From Enoplolaimus lenunculus (taxonomy: Eukaryota > Nematoda > Enoplea > Enoplida > Thoracostomopsidae): a stretch of DNA of 64,000 bases. Positions 58,039 to 64,000 of the stretch are shown here, in pieces; position 1 is the stretch's first letter; every line of letters begins with the position of its first letter. Below the pieces are notes generated by a model. The model had not been told where the DNA came from and did no database searches. It saw only the letters and a program-made list of their open reading frames with translations. The translations under genes were made by a program, and so were the position numbers. The stretch lies in assembly GCA_030248215.1 (NCBI GenBank), contig JASANG010003460.1, positions 101,953-165,952 on the forward strand, written 5' to 3'.

Positions 58039-59690
58039 AGATTACATATTCAGCACGTACTGTTTATAGGTAGCTTATTACATGACCACAACGAGTGGTG
58101 GATTCAGAATGTTCTGTGAGAAGGGCGCCTGTGGAATTTTCAAAAATGCGGAACGGAAGATGCTTTGTTCCTTTAATAAGAAAATTTGTGAAAACACTAT
58201 CCAATAACATGCCGCTAAATGTTTGAAAAGTTTTTTTGCATTGCTCAGAAATAATGTGACATCTTCGTATGTGTTTACGATTTTTAAACAATAAGAATAT
58301 GCAGTTAAACGCAATAAAGAACCGTCAAATATAAAAAGAAAAAAATGAAAATGGTGTATATGTGTTTACTGTAAACTCGGCACTTCTTATCTTATTTTTT
58401 CGTCAAATCGATTTACTAATTCTCACTGGGCACGCAGCTGTTACTCAAGAAATTCGTTTCAATTTTCTTATTTTTTCGTTTTTTAATTGTTGCATCAAAT
58501 TTAAAACGCAGTTTAAGTGTAACAGTTGCGATTATTTACGTTTGCTGAAAAAAAGGTTTACTGATAACATAAACTAGAAAACGTATGGACAGTGTTGTGG
58601 CGAGATTTCTGTTTCTGGTTGCACATTTCACGAAATAAAAAAGCTTAAATTAGCGGAATCTTATTTTTCGGAATTCAAGCACATACATTTGTCGTGTGCT
58701 GATGCTGTCAAATCCAACAGACCTCAGCTTTTAAAATTAATATTTCTTATTTAAAGTGGAACGATTGGCTCGAAGTGTGAATTTTTACAAAATAAATACT
58801 TAATAGCAAAAAATATATTGCGGTTTGTAACAAAATTTTTATTGTTTTCAAATGTTTAGCGCTTGCAGGTATGTTGCAACATTCCAACGCTTTATATTTA
58901 TTCAATGGTTCCCAATGGACGAATGCATATACTTATAAATGATATCGCTAACGGTAGGGAAAATTGAGATATATTTCGCCTTTTCAGTGAGTACCACCTC
59001 CCTGATCGGTTCCAGGCTGGTATTCAGCTATCAATCCCGCTCCAGTTCATTAGACCACGCACATTTAATTTATACCAGCCATTTTCTATGGCTTGGAGAT
59101 TATGCTTTTTAGACTTGAGTATTTATGATACAAGGCGTTTGCGTAACATTATACTTTGACTAATGCATAAGTGTCAAACTCTGTACTAAACTCAGGTCTT
59201 GAAAGTAATTAATTAGGGTAATTGCCGTTAATGGATTGATTACTAGTTTCGAACTATTAAATCTACGGGTTCTGATTAGAGAAAAAATGTTCTAGACTCC
59301 AGCTGATTCGGGCTCAAAAACCGATACCTTCCCGCTTTTATTCGGGTCACTGCAGTACAGGTTATTACCGATCGCGTTGCAAGTGTAACATATTTATTTT
59401 AATTTGCAATTGCAGTTTCACGCTGCCGCAGGTAGGGTATCCGAGCCTCAAACCCCCGCCCGATCTGAGAAATAAGCCCCCTGCAAAGCATCATTCAGGA
59501 ACATAGCAGCTGATCCTAGAACAAGATACCTCATACGTTGTAGAATTATATGTTTCCGCAAACCAAACAAGCGAAGCGAGCAAAAAGCCAAATTGCAATC
59601 AAACCCTTTCTGAATTTCACAAAGAGCTACTGGTTTTCAAAAATGGCCTAAAACATTAAGAAATTTTTCGTTGAGCGAAGCTCGGAGTTT
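58039..59690. other. Gene-free stretch with MITE tail
   Basis: 59263-59359 is a right-end fragment of the GACCCGAATAAG family (GGGCTCAAAAACCGATACC, TTATTCGGGTCACTGCAGTA). The short frames at 58064-58577 have no recognisable motif. Confidence 0.45.
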
Positions 59691-59699
59691 CGCGAAGCG

Positions 59700-61300
59700 T
59701 TTTATGTTTTGTACTTGTGGGTCGAAAGGTGGATGTCCGTTCGTCCGTCCGTCTGTCCGTCTGTCCGTATGTCCGTCTATCCGTCTGTCCGTCTGTCCGT
59801 CTGTCCGTCTGTCCGTCCGAAAAGAATCTCTGGAACGGCTAAACTGATTTCGATAAACTTTTTTTGTTTGAAAGCCAATTATCCTGGGGTGTTAACCTCG
59901 CATTGGAGTTTTAAAATTTTAAGCCGTTTATTAGCTACAGGCTAATTTGCATAATTAATTAAGCCTAAATTAGAACTTTCCACAATACATCACTAATTAT
60001 TACAGTTAGATGCAATCTAATTTTAGCGTTAAAGGGTTTTTGAATGCGAGAAATCTGCGTAGACTGTTTACAAACCCCCAAAACCGATAACTGAGCAGTT
60101 AGCTAATAGATAAATTACATATTAGCATAGTTTATAAGCTTAAATTAGGACTTTTTACAGTATTTCACTAATTATTAAGGTTAAAAGCAATATAATTTCA
60201 GCACTAAAGGGTTTTTAGCTGCGAGGAATTTGAATAAATTGTTTACAAAGATCCAAAACCGATAATTGAATAGTTAGCTAATAGCTAATTTGCATATTAG
60301 ACAAGACAAAATTAGGACTTTTTAAATTATTCTAATAATTATTAGGGTTGCTGAAGGGTTTTTGGGTGCGAGGAATCTGAATAAATTATTTACAAACCTC
60401 CAAAACCGATAATTGAATAGTTAGCTAATAGCTAATTTGCATATTAGCTTAATTGACAAGACAAAATTAGGACTTTTTAAATTATTCTAATAATTATTAG
60501 AGTGGCTGAAGGGTTTTTGGGTGCGAGAAATCAGAGGAAATTGCTTAAAAACCTCGAAAACTGATAAATGAATAGTTAGCTAATAACTAATTTGCATATT
60601 ACCTTAATTGAATACGTGTGTTCGAGCTTCGTTCAATAAATGTAGTCCCACTACGACTGGTGTTTTGTACTTGGGGGTCGAAAGGTGGATGTCCGTCTGT
60701 CCGTCTGTCCGTCCGAAAAGAATCTCAGGAACGGCTGAACTGATTTTGATAAACTTTTTTTGTTTGAATGCCAATTATCCTGGGGTGTTAATCTCGCATT
60801 GGGGTATTAAAATTTTAAGCCGTTTATTAGCTACAGGCTAATTTGCATAATTAAGCCTAAATTAGGACTTTCCACAATATTTCACTAATTATTACAGTTA
60901 GAAGCAATCTACTTTAGCATTAAAGGGTTTTTGGGTGCGAGAAATCTGCGTAGACAGTTTACATACCTTCAAAATCAATAACTAAGCAGTTAGCTAATAG
61001 ATAATTTGCATATTAGCATAGTTTATAAGCCTAAATTACGACTTTTTACAATATTTCACTAATTATTAAGGTTAAAAGCAATATAATTTCAGCCCTAAAA
61101 GGTTTTTAGGTGCGAGGAATTTAAATAAATAGTTTATAAACATCCAAAACCGATAATTGAATAGTTAGCTAATAGCTAATTTGCATATTAGCTTAATTAA
61201 CAAGACAAAACTAGGACTTTTTAAATTATTTCAATAATTATTAGGGTTTACTGAAGGTTTTTGGGTGCGAGGAATTTGAATAAATGTTTACAAACCTCAT
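59700..61300 (+). repeat. Nested tandem repeat: unit of about 955 bp with GTCCGTCT array and octamer subrepeats
   Basis: TTTTGTACTTG-GGGTCGAAAGGTGGATGTCCG begins near 59706 and again near 60662, followed each time by a (GTCCGTCT)n tract (long in copy 1, short in copy 2) and then GAAAAGAATCTC-GGAACGGCT. Downstream, subunits of about 145-175 bp carry TAGTTAGCTAATAGCTAATT and GCATATTAG, then ACTTTTTA-ATTATT and GGGTTTTTGGGTGCGAG. The plus frames (60-78 codons, PSVRPSVCPSV then an ISINFFCL-type tail) are conserved between copies because of the duplication; coding status is doubtful. Confidence 0.8.
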
Positions 61301-61605
61301 CCGGTTATTCCATGCCAAAACTTAAATTTTTAAAAAATTCGAATTTTATGGTTCCAAATTCCTTCACTGGACTCAAAATGTTTTTGTCGAAAAATTATAC
61401 AAATTATATACCATTTGACATAGGTTGCGGAGCTAAGACGAATATTGTTAAATGTTTTCCAATCAGACGTCTCCCAAACGAGTCAGTGATATATAATTTA
61501 TCCAAATTATCGAATAAAAAAATTTTGGATCCCAGGGGGAACTTATGGCTTCAAAAATCAAATTTTTCCTAAATTCAGTTTTGGGCATGGAATGATTACA
61601 CGATG
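61301..61605. mobile_element. Short foldback relative of the 30184-31562 element
   Basis: The left part (GGTTATTCCATGCCAAAAC) is inverted near 61582-61600 (GTTTTGGGCATGGAATGATT). The inner segment AAATTATATACCATTTGACA with GGTTGCGGAGCTAAG matches the arm of the 1.38-kb element (AAATTATATACCATTCTATG, TTTGCGGAGCTG), and TTTTGGATCCCAGGGGG is the inverted partner. No coding capacity. Confidence 0.65.
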
Positions 61606-62343
61606 TCATCAGAAGCTCAAATATGCAGAAACTTTCAAAATGTAAGCTTTTTTGGGCAAACGCCGGCTAAGTGAGGGCTAACCGATCACACAGAAAAAGA
61701 TTGAATTTGTTTCCATTTTTTTCCGAAAAAAATGGAAAAAATTCATTTTTTTCCGGTCATAATTTTTTTCCGGAAAAAACAACCCTGGCTGAAGCTGACG
61801 AAAAAAATTACTGTGGATTGGATACGCCTTGGTGGGTTAAAATTTGGCCAGTTTCATTCGAGATAAGGTGAATTTAGTAATTTTTAATTAATTGTAGTTT
61901 ATTGAAGCAATATTCGAGTTTTTCAATAATTGTGTTAATTGTTTGGATAATTTTAATTGTACGGCCGTGCCTATACTAAGTCTACGCGTACCGTCTCTGC
62001 CTCGTTCAAAAGTCTGCCAGTGAAACGATCTCAAATGCTTGATTGAAACTCGCAAAGAATGCGTAAACTTTGAAGTTTAATGATCACTGTGCGGGAAATT
62101 AGCTATTTGTTCAGCAGGTTAATTATGTATCATATCATTTGGATGCAATACGTTGCTATTTCGTCTCAATCAGTTTTGTGTTCTGCTTTTGCGATGCTCA
62201 GACATAATTTAATAAAACTGGTTTCAAAGGGGGTAGTAATGCATTTGCCCAGACCATAAATTTTTATTTTTTGTACACATAATGTTGAAAGTCTGTAGGT
62301 ATTGGTTCATCTCGACACGAACCTAGCCGTAAGATTTGAGTTT
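61606..62343. other. Gene-free stretch
   Basis: Begins with a continuation of the foldback family (GGGCAAACGCCGGCTAAGTG near 61655). An F/K-rich low-complexity patch of TTTTTTCCG repeats at 61700-61785 follows. I see no exon. Confidence 0.4.
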
Positions 62344-62640
62344 TCATTTCCTTAATGCGACTACCAGATGCTTTTTATACCAGTCAAAAATTTGGAAAAT
62401 ACGTTTTATTTCTTCCCAATTAGTGACAAAAATACTAGTATCGTCTGCAAATTTTGTTATTCGGGTGTTTATGCCACAGAGCGGTATTCCGCGTAACATA
62501 TTTGTATTCCTTATAAAGTTTGCCAATACTTCTGCTGTTAAAACGTAAATCAAAGGGGATAAAGGGCATCCCTGTCTTCACCCACGGTTTACATAAAAGG
62601 ACCGATAAAAATCCATTTACAATAACTGCAGAGCGAGTGT
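62344..62640 (-). pseudogene. LINE reverse transcriptase fragment, decayed
   Basis: The minus strand encodes RQGCPLSPLIYVLTAEVL and, about 45 residues further on, ITKFADDTSIF: the conserved R-Q-G-x-P-L-S-P block and the F-A-D-D catalytic block of non-LTR reverse transcriptases. Upstream, SAVIVNGFLS in a neighbouring frame fits the preceding RT block, so at least one frameshift is present, and a TGA interrupts just before RQG. Only about 100 residues of the domain remain; there is no endonuclease or 3' tail. Clearly non-functional. Confidence 0.85.
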
Positions 62641-62736
62641 AATCATGTTTATATATAAACCGTAAATTCTGATATCACCCGGGAAATTGGGATTTTGGGA
62701 AATTCGGATATTATCCGTGCGAATGAGACTGGGGAA

Positions 62737-62825
62737 AAAATTTCCCGACCGACCCAGCAAAAAAATGGGCTCGAAACTGTCCCACCTGTCCCGACCGACC
62801 CAGAAAAACAATTCACTCCGGGTAT
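62737..62825. repeat. Fragment of the about-50-bp GACCGACCCAGC array
   Basis: Two units (CCCGACCGACCCAGCAAAAA and CCCGACCGACCCAGAAAAAC, about 42 bp apart) match the 32150-33520 array 29 kb away, showing that the unit is dispersed as well as tandem. Confidence 0.7.
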
Positions 62826-63371
62826 ATTGCTGTTCCATGGATAAATGGGACGCCCCTCAGAGTAACATGGGCCCTCAAGTATATAAAACCATCACTCATG
62901 CATGCAGTGCTGCATTTTTACGCCCACCGAATTTCAACTGACAGAGAGTTTGATTTATTCAGAAAAAGTAATACAAACATGGATTTTATGAATAAAATAC
63001 AAAACCAAGAATTAATGCTGACATACATAACTTTTAACATAAATTGCAAAATTACCGACCTCGATTTTTAATTGTCCCCAACATTGTCTCATATAGAAAT
63101 GAACAGTGGTACAAACAAAAGTGGTAAACATTTGCTTCGTGTAAAACGAAACATGTAAATTTCGTTGGAAAATGCGGTTGGGGTCGTGTAGAACATACAT
63201 GAAAATTTAATAATGAGCGAGCATGTTCAACCTACCAAAACACTAAAAACCATTTTCATAAGATAGTACATATTTCTCAAACTTTAAAAGTAAAAAAAAA
63301 CCAGGCAATGTCAGTCGCACTTTTTCACTCATTGTTTATGCTGAACTATTCTCGCACATCCTGAAATAATG
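62826..63371. other. Gene-free stretch, probable 3' flank of the terminal gene
   Basis: AT-rich with no exon. On the minus strand it directly follows the stop codon at 63374-63372 and probably includes the 3' UTR of that gene. Confidence 0.4.
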
Positions 63372-64000
63372 CTAAGCGCTGTTAGCGTTCCCATTGTCAT
63401 AATCAGACTGGTTCTCAATCCCGTATTCAGAAAACTGTTTTTCAATATACGCAATTTCATCCTCGTCGCAATATTCGTCTTCCGAACCGAAATCCTCATT
63501 ATCGATTGTGCGGTTCATAGGCATCATGAACCCATCACTATGTCGTTGTTCGTTTTGGCTTGTGCCTATATCAGAAACGTCGCGATAATTGACAAGCCCA
63601 TCACCAATACCAACGGCACTAAGTTCATTTAACTCTGTTTTCTGATTAATTCCACCACTTTGATTATCTATCCAATGCTGATGATGCACAATTAAAGCAT
63701 TAGCATTTCCTATGTTTTGCCTATTCACTATATTCTCTGGCAAATCGTGATTTTGCTGAGCACAATTATAAGCCAGGTTCACAGGTTCTGTGTCGTGTGA
63801 GTTTCTCTGCGCTTGAGATTCGTATATGAGACGGTCATTTGCATAAAGTTTATTTACAGAGACACAATTACATTTACAGCTATGCAAGTCATGATGATGG
63901 TTACCGGTGTTTGATGACAGTGCGCTAGCAGCCATATCAGACGTTGATTTAATCATTTCGATCGACTGTTGAGCTTCAAATATCGGCGGAAACGTATATG
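63372..64000 (-). CDS. 3' coding part of an unrecognised gene, cut by window end
   Basis: An open minus-strand frame runs from the window edge to a stop at 63374-63372, about 208 residues visible. The first ATG in view is at 63956, but the frame stays open upstream of it (PPIFEAQQSIE), so the true start or an exon boundary lies outside. The sequence is hydrophilic and Asn/Gln/Asp-rich with no membrane segment: a His/Cys patch (NHHHDLHSCKCNC), an Asn-rich middle, then a strongly acidic tail (NEDFGSEDEYCDEDEIAYIE) ending NSA. Composition and length argue for a real coding exon, such as a cytoplasmic tail or disordered C-terminus. I do not recognise the family. Confidence 0.65.
   Translation of the reverse strand, partial: YTFPPIFEAQQSIEMIKSTSDMAASALSSNTGNHHHDLHSCKCNCVSVNKLYANDRLIYESQAQRNSHDTEPVNLAYNCAQQNHDLPENIVNRQNIGNANALIVHHQHWIDNQSGGINQKTELNELSAVGIGDGLVNYRDVSDIGTSQNEQRHSDGFMMPMNRTIDNEDFGSEDEYCDEDEIAYIEKQFSEYGIENQSDYDNGNANSA

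Noticed and set aside
59709..59945. 78-codon frame with PSVRPSVCPSV, also present at 60608-60841
   Set aside because: Built on a (GTCCGTCT)n microsatellite within a duplicated unit; shared tail is explained by the duplication. Flagged as repeat, not gene.

Overview
This window reads as gene-poor, repeat-rich animal nuclear DNA. The evidence is AT-rich sequence with GT-AG introns, a spliced doublecortin-family gene, a spliced rhodopsin-type GPCR, a Ty3/Gypsy-like LTR retrotransposon, LINE debris and many MITE-like inverted-repeat elements. I see no bacterial-type operons, CRISPR array or rRNA. The species cannot be fixed from sequence alone; a marine invertebrate, possibly a tunicate, is a guess. 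All splice sites given here are hand-read from consensus signals and from phase continuity.

Layout. 1.5-6.5 kb (minus): a six-exon two-domain doublecortin (DCX) gene whose first intron holds an 18-copy minisatellite of about 45 bp. 9.4-9.9 kb: a foldback element. 10.8-14.9 kb (minus): a three-exon GPCR of about 703 residues with a very long third intracellular loop. 15-38 kb: no convincing gene, but many MITE families (CACTGC-type, GACCCGAATAAG-type, TTATAA-type, a 1.4-kb foldback element), local tandem duplications, a degenerate array of about 50-bp units, and one orphan exon candidate at 35.1-35.4 kb. 38.0-47.1 kb: a 9.0-kb LTR retrotransposon with about 1.2-kb LTRs, a tRNA-Arg-like primer-binding site, a polypurine tract and an imperfect 5-bp target duplication. 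It encodes a large Gag with two zinc knuckles and a coiled-coil downstream region, but no recognisable protease, reverse transcriptase, RNase H or integrase. 47-62 kb: more repeats, including an 18-bp minisatellite, a hAT-type MITE with a perfect 8-bp duplication, a duplicated PSV-repeat unit and a decayed LINE reverse transcriptase. 63.4-64 kb (minus): the 3' coding end of a gene that runs off the window.

The best candidate for something undescribed is the LTR element. It seems to be a large non-autonomous retrotransposon that must borrow pol functions. It has an extra coiled-coil/basic coding region after Gag, an eight-copy 142-bp tandem repeat in its leader, and in each LTR an array of four hairpins with a shared CTAAY-GGG-RTTAG core whose outer stems differ in sequence yet stay paired. 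Second in interest are the GPCR, which appears to lack two near-universal class-A motif residues, and a MITE inserted inside a relative, which exposes its target site.
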